This document shows, in pieces, positions 1 through 8,092 of a stretch of 43,704 bases of DNA. The position numbers and the translations under genes were made by a program. Position 1 is the stretch's first letter. Every line of letters starts with the position of its first letter. The notes under the pieces are model-generated. The model saw nothing but the letters and a program-made list of their open reading frames with translations. It was not told where the DNA came from and searched no databases. The stretch covers positions 1 through 43,704 of the forward strand of contig JAEOTS010000175.1 in NCBI GenBank assembly GCA_016839745.1. Reading direction: 5' to 3'. The stretch is from Promethearchaeota archaeon. GTDB taxonomy: Archaea; Asgardarchaeota; Lokiarchaeia; Sigyniarchaeales; SOKP01.

Positions 1-21
1 AATTCCTAATGCTTTTCCCAT
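1..21 (-). CDS. start of a gene cut by the window edge
   Basis: Only seven codons are visible (MGKALGI), beginning with ATG at 21-19 and running off the window. Seen: a good ribosome binding site, GAGGGTG, lies at 28-34 on the same strand, six bases from the ATG. The gene is co-directional with and 88 bases downstream of the next gene, so the two may be co-transcribed. The product cannot be named from seven residues. Confidence 0.45.
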
Positions 22-109
22 TTTAAACACCCTCTAAATTTAAAAACAATAAAAAAAATTTTTATTTAAATATTTTTTCCATTAAAAAGGAAAAATGAAA
101 ATTGTTTGC

Positions 110-598
110 CTAATATCTCGTTCTTGAAGCCTGAATTCGTAACTTCGCTTTGGTTTGTTCCTTAGAGTCTTGCAAAATATCGTATCGAGTTTTAGAAGGA
201 AGAACTATTTCATACATTTCTTCTGCAATTGTGGAGTCCTTCTTTAGATGATCTTGTTCTCTCAATATTATTTTTACTCTTTCTACAGCCTCAGCTCCTG
301 CTTTTACTGTTTTAAATTGGCTCCATATGTTCATATCGGCCTTAGATGTAAAGTTTTGATTCCTTTGAAGCTTTATAGTACCTTTATTTGGGAATCTCGA
401 CTTAAAAACTTTAGGACCGTCCGCTTTGAAATAGAATTCGCCGCGCCATCCCATTATATCGTAATCTTTTAGAGTTTTTAAGCTCATTAAGTCAATACTA
501 ATAAGATAACGTTCTTTTTCTTCTCCAACTTGGTCTTGTTCAAAACTCTGGTCCTTAGCGTATGTTTTTTTACCTTTTGCGTAATATCTTCTAGACAT
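110..598 (-). CDS. uncharacterised basic 162-residue protein, possibly C2-like beta fold
   Basis: I do not recognise this protein. It has a lysine/arginine- and tyrosine-rich N-terminus (residues 1-20), then a segment of alternating hydrophobic residues around 30-80 with aromatic and glycine positions (DIMGWRGEFYFKADGPK), and an acidic/basic stretch around 105-140. No signal peptide or membrane segment is visible. The pattern of a beta-strand, an FPNKG turn, then a V-x-I-x-L-x-E-x-D strand is reminiscent of C2-type beta-sandwich proteins, but the resemblance is weak. The ATG at 598 is supported by a GTGAT ribosome binding site five bases upstream. It is followed by another gene start at 21 on the same strand. 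Confidence 0.7.
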   Translation of the reverse strand: MSRRYYAKGKKTYAKDQSFEQDQVGEEKERYLISIDLMSLKTLKDYDIMGWRGEFYFKADGPKVFKSRFPNKGTIKLQRNQNFTSKADMNIWSQFKTVKAGAEAVERVKIILREQDHLKKDSTIAEEMYEIVLPSKTRYDILQDSKEQTKAKLRIQASRTRY

Positions 599-811
599 TG
601 TAGATCACTTTTACAATATTAAATTATTTGAGATTTTGATTTTAAATCTAATAGAGGTTAAGATTTTATATTTCTTTATTAGTTAAATAATCTGATAATA
701 ATGGAATAATAATTAAGGGCTTAGAACATTAGAACTATCTTTTCTCTTATGAAATCCGAAATTTTAATTAGTTAACCAAGATAATGTTAAAATTATACAG
801 AAAAAGTTTTT

Positions 812-827
812 AGGAGATAATAAATTG
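812..827 (+). promoter_or_regulatory. ribosome binding site selecting a TTG start
   Basis: AGGAG at 812-816 is followed, after eight bases, by TTG at 825. No ATG or GTG is available at a suitable distance, so this site fixes the corrinoid protein start on TTG. Confidence 0.75.
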
Positions 828-1472
828 ACTCACGAGCAATTTTATAAGGAAATTTCTGATGCTATTGTAAATTTAGAAAAGGAAAAAGCCATTGAACTAG
901 CAAATAGGGCTGTAAACGAAAATATGAATTTACTGGAAGTAATTGAAAAAGGATATGGAGATGGAATCCGAAGAATTGGAGATTTATGGGAAGAAGGAGA
1001 ATTTTTTCTACCCGAATTAATGCTTGGTGGTACAATTATGCAAGAATCCATGGACATTCTCTTACCAAAGTTAAAAAATAGTGGGGAAAGGATAAGTTCA
1101 GGAGCTGTAGTGATAGCGACAATAGAAGGAGATATTCATTCGATAGGAAAGACTATTGTGGGTACAATGTTAAGCGCAAATGGTTTTGAAGTTTATGACT
1201 TAGGCGCTGACGTACCTGTTGAGAAAATCATTGATACTGCTATTGAAAAGAAAGCTGATGTGATTGGAGTTTCTGCCTTACTTACTACCACCATGTTTGG
1301 TCAAAAAAAAATAGTTGATATTTTAGAAAAAAAAGGGATAAGAAATAAATTTAAAGTTATCATTGGAGGAGCTCCCGTTAATCAATCATGGACTGAAGAA
1401 TGTAAAGCAGATGGGTTCGCTGGTAGCGCTGTAGAGGCTGTCAAATTAGTTAAAGAATTATTGAATAAATGA
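825..1472 (+). CDS. corrinoid (cobalamin-binding) methyltransferase protein, MtbC/MttC family
   Basis: This is the methyl carrier of a cobalamin-dependent methyltransferase system. It takes a methyl group on Co(I) of a bound corrinoid and passes it to a second methyltransferase. Seen: residues 1-90 form the helical cap domain typical of B12-binding methyltransferase subunits. A Rossmann-like B12 domain follows, with the base-off ligand motif D103-I-H105-S-I-G108, then the SxL motif (SALLTTT) and the GG motif (IGGAPV). H105 is the expected lower cobalt ligand. Length (215 aa) matches MtbC/MttC/MtmC. The TTG start is backed by an AGGAG site. It is first in a three-gene cassette with 25- and 28-base gaps to the homocysteine-type and MttB-type enzymes, so it most likely shuttles methyl groups between them. 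The substrate-specific subfamily cannot be read from sequence alone. Confidence 0.93.
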   Translation: MTHEQFYKEISDAIVNLEKEKAIELANRAVNENMNLLEVIEKGYGDGIRRIGDLWEEGEFFLPELMLGGTIMQESMDILLPKLKNSGERISSGAVVIATIEGDIHSIGKTIVGTMLSANGFEVYDLGADVPVEKIIDTAIEKKADVIGVSALLTTTMFGQKKIVDILEKKGIRNKFKVIIGGAPVNQSWTEECKADGFAGSAVEAVKLVKELLNK

Positions 1473-1497
1473 AAATCAATTAATAGGGGTAAAAATT

Positions 1498-2379
1498 ATG
1501 TTATTTCACGATTGGTTAAAAAATGATTCCAAAATCGTATTATTTGACGGAGGAATGGGATCAGAAATATTCAAACGTGGTATTAAGCCCGGGAAGCTTC
1601 CTGATACGCTTAATATCGAAAAACCCGATGTCATCTATGAGATTCACAAAGCATATTATGATGTAGGAGCAGACATGTGCCAGTCTAACACATTTGGAGC
1701 AAGCTATTTAAACTTACAAACCTACAAAGTGGAAAATCAAATTGAAGAAATAAATAAACGGGCATTAGAAATCATCAAAAAAGCTTGTCCTCCCAATCAT
1801 TTAATTGTAGCTGATATTGGTCCGTCTGGTCAATTTCGACCTCCCGTAGGTAAAGCCACACCAGAGCATTGGGTATCGAGCTTCACAAAACAAGCAAGTA
1901 TTTTAGAAAATGGAGTAGACCTCTGGCATATTGAAACAATGTCCGATATTGAAGAAATGGTGGCTGCAATAGAAGCGATAAGGAGTATTTCAACAAAACC
2001 GATAATTAGTTCTATGACTTATAAACAAACTAAGAGAGGATTTTTTACTATAATGGGTGACTCATTGGAAAAATGCGTGCAGATACAAGAAAACGCAAAT
2101 GTCGATGTAATTGGTGCTAACTGTACACTAGGTTCTGATGAGATGGTACATTTAATAAAAGAACTAAAAAACCTTACTGATAGACCGATTTCTGCAAAAC
2201 CAAACGCTGGGCAACCAAGAATCGATAGTAATAGTAGAGCACATTATGACCAACCCATTAAGGATTTTGTGAGTGATATTCGCGAAATAATTCAATTGGG
2301 TGCTAAAGTCGTCGGGGGATGCTGTGGAACATCTCCAGATACGATACGCGAAATTAGAAAAGTAATTGATTCATTATAG
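1498..2379 (+). CDS. zinc-dependent homocysteine S-methyltransferase family protein
   Basis: Homocysteine-binding TIM barrel, as in the N-terminal module of MetH and in betaine-homocysteine methyltransferase. Seen: the GGMGSE loop near residue 20, NTFGAS near 62, and all three zinc-ligand cysteines, C209 in GANC and C275/C276 in GGCCGTSPD. At 293 aa it is a single-domain protein without the folate, cobalamin or activation modules of MetH. Its position between the corrinoid protein and an MttB-family enzyme suggests the pair works as a split methionine synthase: corrinoid-bound methyl to homocysteine, giving methionine. Another thiol acceptor is possible. The ATG start has a purine-rich GGGG site about nine bases upstream. 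Confidence 0.92.
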   Translation: MLFHDWLKNDSKIVLFDGGMGSEIFKRGIKPGKLPDTLNIEKPDVIYEIHKAYYDVGADMCQSNTFGASYLNLQTYKVENQIEEINKRALEIIKKACPPNHLIVADIGPSGQFRPPVGKATPEHWVSSFTKQASILENGVDLWHIETMSDIEEMVAAIEAIRSISTKPIISSMTYKQTKRGFFTIMGDSLEKCVQIQENANVDVIGANCTLGSDEMVHLIKELKNLTDRPISAKPNAGQPRIDSNSRAHYDQPIKDFVSDIREIIQLGAKVVGGCCGTSPDTIREIRKVIDSL

Positions 2380-2407
2380 AAATTAATAGTAGAGTGTGAA
2401 CACAATA

Positions 2408-3832
2408 ATGGGAATATTAAGACCGAAAGTACAGGTATTAGATGAAGAACATAAAAATAAGATATATAACGAGGCTAAATACATATTAGAAAATTTGGGT
2501 ATCTTTTTAGAAAATGAAGATGCTGTAGAGTTGTTTAAAAACGAGGGAATTACTCATGAAGGCTCACGATATTTCATTCCTTTCGATTTAGTAGAAAAGT
2601 GTCTCAAAACAGTTCCAAACGAAATTAAATTATTTGATAGAGAAGGAAAAGAACATATCACTCTGGCAGCGGATAATGTTCACTTCGATCCTGGTTCTGC
2701 AGCAATTTTGTACTTTGACGAAACTACGGGAGAAATTAGAAACGCAGTTAAGGAAGACTTTGTGAGATTTTCTAAAGTGGTTGAGCATCTAAAATACATA
2801 GAAGCTCAAAGTACTGCCTTGATTTATCAAGATGTGCCGAAAGAAGCCCAAGATTGGCATAGATTAGCTACAGCTTTAATAAATTGCTATAAACCAGTTG
2901 TGACAGGAACATTTCGTAAAGAAAGTTTTTCAATAATGAAGGAATTATTGCTGAGTTGTAGACTCTCTGAAGACGATTTAGCGAGGAAACCATTAGCAAT
3001 TTTTGATGCTTGCCCTAGTCCTCCCTTAAAATGGTCGGATCTCACTACTCAGTCCCTTATAGATGCTGCAGTGAGTATGATCCCCTCTGAGTTCGTTTCT
3101 ATGCCGTTAGCAGGGGCCAGCGCTCCAATGAGTTTAATAGGTTCGATAACTCAGCATTGTTCTGAATGTCTAGCAGGAGTTGTAATTGGACAGTTAGCAA
3201 AAACAGGCGCTCCCTTGATATGGGGAGGCTCACCAGCAATTTTAGATATGAAGCAAGGAACCACTCCAATGGGAGCAATTGAAACCATGATGATTAATTT
3301 AGGAGATGTAGAGATGGGCAAATTTCTAAAAATGCCCACTCATGCTTATATGGGTTTAAGCGATTCTAAAGTTCCAGACGCTCAATCTGGCTTCGAAGCA
3401 GGCATGGGTGCTCTTTTAGCAGGGCTTGCGGGAGTTAACATGGTTTCGGGAGCTGGCATGCTAGATTTTGAATCCACCCAAAGCATTGAAAAATTAATAA
3501 TAGATAACGAGATAGCAGGAATGGTAAAAAGACTTATAAGAGGTGTAGAAGATTACGGGACGCCTTTTGCGTCTGATATCATTAAGGATTATGATAATAA
3601 AGAAGAATTGCTTTCACATCCCTCAACATTAAAATTATTCAGAAAAGAGCTTTTTATGACTGGTCCAGTAATAGATCGCATGTCTCGAGACATGTGGAAG
3701 GAGTCAGGTGCGAAATCTGCTCGAAAAAGAGCAAAGGAGCAAGCGTCGAAATTGATAGATAAAAGTCCTCTAAGACCTATTGATGATAATCTAGCTAAAG
3801 AATTAGAAGCCGTTTCTTTAAAATTTCTATAA
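2408..3832 (+). CDS. MttB-superfamily methyltransferase, non-pyrrolysine type
   Basis: Member of the trimethylamine methyltransferase (MttB/MtgB) superfamily, which demethylates amines or quaternary amines and puts the methyl group on a partner corrinoid protein. Seen: about 474 residues with the RPKVxVL start typical of the family, glycine-rich barrel segments (WGGSPAILD; GAGMLDFESTQS) and a C-terminal half matching the family layout. There is no in-frame TAG, so it lacks the pyrrolysine of true MttB and falls in the larger clade that includes glycine betaine methyltransferase MtgB. ATG at 2408 is chosen because GTGA at 2396-2399 lies eight bases before it; a GTG at 2396 is the alternative. 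It is last in the cassette, and its partner is presumably the adjacent corrinoid protein. The actual methyl donor is unknown. Confidence 0.92.
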   Translation: MGILRPKVQVLDEEHKNKIYNEAKYILENLGIFLENEDAVELFKNEGITHEGSRYFIPFDLVEKCLKTVPNEIKLFDREGKEHITLAADNVHFDPGSAAILYFDETTGEIRNAVKEDFVRFSKVVEHLKYIEAQSTALIYQDVPKEAQDWHRLATALINCYKPVVTGTFRKESFSIMKELLLSCRLSEDDLARKPLAIFDACPSPPLKWSDLTTQSLIDAAVSMIPSEFVSMPLAGASAPMSLIGSITQHCSECLAGVVIGQLAKTGAPLIWGGSPAILDMKQGTTPMGAIETMMINLGDVEMGKFLKMPTHAYMGLSDSKVPDAQSGFEAGMGALLAGLAGVNMVSGAGMLDFESTQSIEKLIIDNEIAGMVKRLIRGVEDYGTPFASDIIKDYDNKEELLSHPSTLKLFRKELFMTGPVIDRMSRDMWKESGAKSARKRAKEQASKLIDKSPLRPIDDNLAKELEAVSLKFL

Positions 3833-3859
3833 TAATATTTATTGTTTTCTTTTTTTAAA

Positions 3860-4558
3860 TTATAGAAGTTTATCCAATAATTTAGATATTTCCTCACAAT
3901 ATATTTGTGCTCCTTTACTATTAAGGTGTCCTCCATCAATAGTCAAACTGAGATTTCTTCTACTACTTATTTTATCAGCCCATCTCGATTTTTTAGACCT
4001 GAAATAATCAATCATAAGGTTTATTGGATTATCCATAAGGTAACTACTTGAACTACTATTTATTATAATATCGTCAAAGCTTGAACTAACATCAACAATA
4101 TTGGTATTATATTTATCTCCAACTCTCTTTATTTGCTCGTTAATTAGTCGTCTATTTTGATTTAGCTGAGAATTATAAATTTCTCCTATGCAACTTAAAG
4201 TCGTTATTACTATTTTAGCGTTAGTTAGGGATGTTATGGTTTTTAACCTTTGCTCGAGTAAATTGCCCATCTCTGACACAGGAGTTACCTGTTTTATACT
4301 CATAAAAGGCCATCTTTGTTTAATGTGTGGTAAGAGAAGATCGTTAATACCAGCTTCAATTACTAAAAGATCATATTTGTGTTTATCTTTCTCTAGAATC
4401 TTTATAAGGCGTTTGGTGACCTCTTGTAGCGTTTCTCCACCTTTTCCTTTATTATGGCAAATAGAATCAGGAAATCTACGTTTGATCAGATCTACAAAAT
4501 TTATACCTAATTTTCCTTCAGTTAAACTATCTCCAATAAAAAGCAATTGATATCTCAT
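3860..4558 (-). CDS. SGNH/GDSL-family hydrolase
   Basis: Serine esterase/lipase-type hydrolase of the SGNH fold. Seen in the roughly 232-residue product: block I GDSL near residues 9-12 (nucleophile Ser), a glycine block II (KGGET), block III GIND near 71-74 (oxyanion Asn), and block V D-G-G-H near the C-terminus, giving the Asp-His pair. No signal peptide, so it is probably cytoplasmic. The substrate is unknown; family members act on acyl esters of lipids, sugars or thioesters. ATG at 4558 is chosen over TTG at 4567 because a TATA-like box at 4583-4589 places transcription start almost at this ATG. It converges with the MttB-type gene. Confidence 0.88.
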   Translation of the reverse strand: MRYQLLFIGDSLTEGKLGINFVDLIKRRFPDSICHNKGKGGETLQEVTKRLIKILEKDKHKYDLLVIEAGINDLLLPHIKQRWPFMSIKQVTPVSEMGNLLEQRLKTITSLTNAKIVITTLSCIGEIYNSQLNQNRRLINEQIKRVGDKYNTNIVDVSSSFDDIIINSSSSSYLMDNPINLMIDYFRSKKSRWADKISSRRNLSLTIDGGHLNSKGAQIYCEEISKLLDKLL

Positions 4559-4582
4559 AAAAATCAATATTCTTTACTATTC

Positions 4583-4589
4583 TTTTATA
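4583..4589 (-). promoter_or_regulatory. TATA box for the SGNH hydrolase gene
   Basis: TATAAAA on the minus strand, centred about 28 bases before the ATG at 4558. This spacing predicts a transcript that starts within a few bases of the start codon. Confidence 0.45.
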
Positions 4590-4656
4590 ATTTTTGGTCT
4601 ATAAGTACATTTTTAGAAAAGGTTTGAGATAAAATAGAATATATTCCAAATTTTTA

Positions 4657-5583
4657 TTATTTATAATTTATTATTAACACAGCGATTAAAACAATAAAAC
4701 CTCCCATAAGGTTCCATATTAGTATAATCTCAGCTCTATTCAAAAGTATCGAAAAGATTAAAGTTAAAAAAGGTTCTACATATAAGAATGAGGCTCCTTT
4801 TGAAGATTTAAGTTCCTTTTGGGATTTTTGCCAAATAAAATAACCAATTATATAACAACCAACACCTAAATATAGGCCAGTTATTAAAACAACGACATTA
4901 GCTAAATTTTGGATAAAAATTAGTAGTTCGTTATTTATTAAAACGAAGATAAACAATTCCACTGTTCCAAGATAAGCTATATATTTGAGTGTAATTAAAT
5001 TAGATTTCTCTTTGGATATCTTTTTTGTAACAATTGTATACACCGCCCATAACAAAGGTGTTATAAGAGCGTATATATACCCTAAGAAATTAGGTGTTTT
5101 AGGAGTAAGTGTTCCTAAATCGCCCCCCGTCACTAATAAAAAACCTCCAATTGTAGCAATACCAAATCCTATTAGTTTGATACTTGTTAATTTTTCTTTA
5201 AAAAAAAATAAAGCTAAGATAGTGATTAATACGGGAGATAATAAGCACACAAATAAAGCCGGTAGAGAAGGTCCGATTAGATCAATAGCAGAATATTGAA
5301 TAGCGAAGAAAAGCGTAAGCCCGCAAAAACTAGCAATAATAATGTACATCCATTCCCTTTTAGAGTAAAGAACTTTTTCTTTTTTTTCTTCTAATTTATT
5401 ATATTGTATTTTTCGATTTATGAGTAAGTATATATCAACTATAATAAACACTAATGAGACTATAACAAATCTAGTCAACGCAAGAGACATTGGTGGCATA
5501 AATTCCACTACAATATCTACAAGAACAAATGAAAAACTCCAGATAAATACCATGAATACTAGTAACGCGTAAATTATCAGCAT
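4657..5583 (-). CDS. EamA/DMT-superfamily membrane transporter
   Basis: Drug/metabolite-type exporter. Seen: 308 residues with about ten hydrophobic helices in two similar halves. The first begins near residue 3 (VFMVFIWSFSFVLVD) and ends near 150 (GGFLLVTGG); the second starts with a typical EamA segment (LGYIYALITPLLWAVYTIVTKK) near 168. A charged loop at about 60-72 is lysine-rich. EamA proteins export or import small metabolites such as amino acids and nucleotide sugars; the substrate cannot be predicted. It stands alone on the minus strand with its own TATA box. Confidence 0.88.
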   Translation of the reverse strand: MLIIYALLVFMVFIWSFSFVLVDIVVEFMPPMSLALTRFVIVSLVFIIVDIYLLINRKIQYNKLEEKKEKVLYSKREWMYIIIASFCGLTLFFAIQYSAIDLIGPSLPALFVCLLSPVLITILALFFFKEKLTSIKLIGFGIATIGGFLLVTGGDLGTLTPKTPNFLGYIYALITPLLWAVYTIVTKKISKEKSNLITLKYIAYLGTVELFIFVLINNELLIFIQNLANVVVLITGLYLGVGCYIIGYFIWQKSQKELKSSKGASFLYVEPFLTLIFSILLNRAEIILIWNLMGGFIVLIAVLIINYK

Positions 5584-5607
5584 TTTATCAAGATAGTTTA
5601 ATCAATA

Positions 5608-5614
5608 TTTTATA
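5608..5614 (-). promoter_or_regulatory. TATA box for the EamA transporter gene
   Basis: TATAAAA on the minus strand centred 28 bases before the ATG at 5583, within an AT-rich divergent intergenic region. It predicts a very short or absent 5' leader. Confidence 0.45.
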
Positions 5615-5678
5615 TTTGCTTTATTTTATTATATTATTAAATTAAGAGCCATAATTATTTTTTTTTAATAAAGAAGTC

Positions 5679-6275
5679 TTGAAGGATATTATATTTTCCA
5701 TTAATCTGGGTTTGATAGGAACTGAAGATTCGAAGTTAGAGATATTTATAGATTATCTGAAAGAAATGGCATTAAAATACTCCTCAAAAAACTTAATATA
5801 TGAATTTTTTCTTCAATATGAGGGCATTCCTATAAAATTGAGAATTGCAATTGCCAATGAATTTGAAGATCTAATCCATAAAAACGAGTATTTTAAGCAT
5901 TTTGATGCAATAATAATAGCGGTGAATCTTTACAATATTAATTCGATTTCTAACTATTCAATTCAAAGTTTTTCAGATTTTCGAAATTTTTTTAACTTCA
6001 ATGGCATATCCGTTTTAGTTGGTGTAGATACTTTTTTAGTTTTTCAAAAAGAACCTCCAAATAAGAGAAACATAACAGAATTTAACTTAATCCAAAAAAC
6101 CAAAGAACTTGAATTTCTTTATTGCTTAAAAATTCAAGATAAAAAGAAAGACCTTACCGATCTATTCAACAAAGTTTTAAATTACATCAACTTAAAATTG
6201 AAATTTTTAAACCCTGAATTGTTTAAACGAGCAAAATCAAATGGAGAGGAATCTAATGGACGAGGATCTCTCTAA
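5679..6275 (+). CDS. degenerate small-GTPase-fold protein (pseudo-GTPase candidate)
   Basis: Seen: 198 residues whose order of elements follows a Ras-like G domain but whose nucleotide motifs are missing. The first strand (FSINLGLIG, 6-14) runs into TEDSKLE instead of a GxxxxGK[ST] P-loop. IPIKLRIAIAN (50-60) takes the place of the switch II strand with its DxxG. HFDAIIIAVNLYN (74-86) matches the strand after switch II. GISVLVGVDTF (109-119) sits where NKxD should be. LEFLYCLKI followed by DLTDLFNKVLNYI (158-170) matches the SAK strand and last helix. The tail is charged and low in complexity. The TTG start at 5679 has no obvious ribosome binding site. The GTPase-fold assignment is my inference from pattern; GTP binding is unlikely. 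Asgard archaea carry many small GTPases, which fits. Confidence 0.6.
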   Translation: MKDIIFSINLGLIGTEDSKLEIFIDYLKEMALKYSSKNLIYEFFLQYEGIPIKLRIAIANEFEDLIHKNEYFKHFDAIIIAVNLYNINSISNYSIQSFSDFRNFFNFNGISVLVGVDTFLVFQKEPPNKRNITEFNLIQKTKELEFLYCLKIQDKKKDLTDLFNKVLNYINLKLKFLNPELFKRAKSNGEESNGRGSL

Positions 6276-6360
6276 AAATATCAAATCATTTAGACCAAAC
6301 CTGCATAAAAGTAAGATAGTTTATTTTTCTAAGAAGATTTTATTAGCAAAGACTTTATAA
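6256..6360 (+). CDS. possible 34-residue overlapping small protein
   Basis: A short open frame (begins MDEDLSKNIK, ends AKTL) starts inside the 3' end of the preceding gene in another frame. Seen: a strong ribosome binding site, GGAGAGGA at 6243-6250, five bases before the ATG. The peptide is basic, with ten lysines or arginines in 34 residues, and has no membrane segment. This arrangement is typical of translational coupling, but short open frames also occur by chance in AT-rich DNA. No function is proposed. Confidence 0.25.
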   Translation: MDEDLSKNIKSFRPNLHKSKIVYFSKKILLAKTL

Positions 6361-6416
6361 TATTATCAAACAAAAAGATTATATTAAAAATTCCTTCTTT
6401 TTAGAGTTGAAATACT

Positions 6417-6605
6417 ATGGAAGAAGATAAGATCCTTACAATTGAGAAAACAGAAGGTCGTCGCCGTTGTCCATCATGCGGTGAGGAAAATAAAAATATG
6501 ATTCATGAGTCTACTGATAAAAATCGAATAATCAGTGATTATCCACGTGTATATGGAAAAAAATATCGCTGTGGACAATGTGGACAAGAATGGAAAGAAA
6601 ATTAG
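6417..6605 (+). CDS. small zinc ribbon protein
   Basis: A 62-residue protein with two CxxC knuckles, CPSC near residue 18 and CGQC near 53, in the arrangement of a zinc ribbon of the TFIIS/RPB9 kind. The final knuckle is followed by GQEW, an aromatic position common in such ribbons. The region between the knuckles carries conserved-looking charged residues (ESTDKNRIISDYPRVYGKKYRC). Such stand-alone ribbons in archaea are thought to bind nucleic acid or RNA polymerase, but no partner is identified here. It is a single gene flanked by intergenic regions. Confidence 0.8.
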   Translation: MEEDKILTIEKTEGRRRCPSCGEENKNMIHESTDKNRIISDYPRVYGKKYRCGQCGQEWKEN

Positions 6606-6821
6606 ATAAAATTCCACTCTATTTTTTTATTTTTCCAATTAGGCAACGGACTTTTCTTAAAAAATGATAGTTGTATGAATTATTTTCATCTACTATCGTA
6701 CTAGTTTAAATCACAATTAAATAAGAAAACTACAATTAATAATAATAACAATAAAAAAATTCGATAAAAATAAATTATTGAATGAAAGGATAACCTCTAA
6801 CAAAACAAATGTGATTATACT

Positions 6822-7544
6822 ATGGTTTATTTTCAACTAACACCTGGTCGATTCTTAACCGTTTATATAGCCCAAGGCGTGATTCTAGCGGTTTTTCTTT
6901 ACTTGGCTATCAGAATCTTGCTAAGAGATCGAAAACGATTAAATATAATGTTCGCAGGACTTTATATATCCCCTGCAATTGGAGTTCTTATAAATTTTAT
7001 ATATGCACCCTTAACCGATGTATCTATTGTACTACTCCTTAACTTTTTCACTAACTTTGGGGCGATCTATGCCCCAATTTTTGTTGTAGTTTTTGACCTA
7101 ATTCTCTTAAAATCTGAAAAAATAATATCTACGAGCAAACAATTAGCAATTCTTATCGCTTACGGTATTGTTGTACTTTGCATGGGAATTTTCCTGCTAA
7201 TTCCTGGTTTTGGTGTAACTATTGGACCTCCCAATTGGACCCCTGTCTGGAGCTTCCCAATCTTTGTTTATGTTGTACTTGTTTTAACATGTTGTGCTAC
7301 TATACCAGCGCTTTACTTCTCAATTAAGATTTATCAGAAGTTTGAGGATGAAATTTTAAAGAAAAAGTGGAAGTTCTTCATATATGGGTTTATAGCGCTT
7401 ATGACATTTATGTATTTAATCTTTATTTCTAATACATTAGACAACGCAACTTTCAGATTGGTCTTAGCAGGGACAGGTATAATATTAGCTATTTTAGGCG
7501 GTTTATTAATGTATTACGGAGTTGGGCGCCAAATAGAAAAATAA
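6822..7544 (+). CDS. seven-transmembrane protein of unknown function
   Basis: I do not recognise the family. Seen: 240 residues with seven hydrophobic helices at about 11-35, 39-62, 66-97, 106-130, 142-171, 180-203 and 211-235, separated by short loops, with little soluble sequence. Basic residues cluster after helices 1, 5 and before 6 (RDRKR, KKKWK), which suggests an extracellular N-terminus and a cytoplasmic C-terminus. The same size and helix layout is seen in the product at 23359-24138. A GTGAT ribosome binding site lies about nine bases before the ATG. No catalytic or retinal-type lysine motif was noticed. Confidence 0.75.
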   Translation: MVYFQLTPGRFLTVYIAQGVILAVFLYLAIRILLRDRKRLNIMFAGLYISPAIGVLINFIYAPLTDVSIVLLLNFFTNFGAIYAPIFVVVFDLILLKSEKIISTSKQLAILIAYGIVVLCMGIFLLIPGFGVTIGPPNWTPVWSFPIFVYVVLVLTCCATIPALYFSIKIYQKFEDEILKKKWKFFIYGFIALMTFMYLIFISNTLDNATFRLVLAGTGIILAILGGLLMYYGVGRQIEK

Positions 7545-7692
7545 TTTTTAAAACAATTTTTTCTTTTTTTAATGATATAAAATTTTATCTGTTAGAATTA
7601 CCATTATTTATTATAATATCACAATTTTAAAATAATTGAAGGTTAAAATTCATTTTAATCCATTCAAGAAGTAATATTTGTCAATCTCAAGC

Positions 7693-7703
7693 AAAATTTA
7701 AAG
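7693..7703 (+). promoter_or_regulatory. TATA-like box before the HhH/zinc protein
   Basis: AAAATTTAAAG, centred 21 bases before the ATG at 7719. It predicts a leaderless or nearly leaderless transcript and argues against the upstream GTG at 7710 as the start. Confidence 0.35.
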
Positions 7704-7718
7704 CTTCAAGTGTTTCTA

Positions 7719-8066
7719 ATGTCGAACGAGCTCGAACGGGTTAGTGGAATTGGACCTATAGCTGCCACTAATTTGAATAAAGCGGGAGTTAAAACCATTG
7801 AAGAGATCGCAGAGGCTAAACCAGAAGAATTAGCTTGGATAAAGGGAATTGGTATAATCTCTGCGAAAAAAATAATTGAGAATGCAAATAATTTACTAAA
7901 ATTAGAAAAAAATATCCAGCTAGTTCTTAATTCAATAAAGGAAAGTTTTGTGAAAAATTGTCCTAAATGCGGTGGAGGTATGAAGAATAAATATATTATT
8001 CTCGGACCTGAAAGACGATTAAAGGTAAAACAATGCATAGTATGTAAGTTTTACTTACCTGAATAA
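7719..8066 (+). CDS. helix-hairpin-helix protein with C-terminal zinc knuckles
   Basis: Seen: residues 1-50 hold two helix-hairpin-helix units (VSGIGPIAATNL and IKGIGIISAKKI) in the arrangement of the Rad51/RadA N-terminal domain and other HhH2 DNA-binding modules. After a helical linker, residues about 80-113 contain CPKCGG and CIVC, a probable zinc ribbon. At about 115 residues it has no catalytic domain. It probably binds DNA or RNA, or tethers another protein, but no specific role can be assigned. ATG at 7719 is preferred over GTG at 7710 because of the TATA-like element spacing. It converges with the exchanger gene. Confidence 0.8.
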   Translation: MSNELERVSGIGPIAATNLNKAGVKTIEEIAEAKPEELAWIKGIGIISAKKIIENANNLLKLEKNIQLVLNSIKESFVKNCPKCGGGMKNKYIILGPERRLKVKQCIVCKFYLPE

Positions 8067-8092
8067 AAAATTTTTCATAAAAATGTTATAGA

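Noticed and set aside
2408..3832. Pyrrolysine-containing MttB
   Set aside because: The whole frame is open without an in-frame TAG, and it ends at TAA, so no amber readthrough is needed. It is a non-pyrrolysine homologue.
6663..6700. Inverted repeat GATAGT/ACTATC in the 6.6 kb gap
   Set aside because: Six-base stem in AT-rich DNA with a long loop and no T-run; not a convincing regulator.
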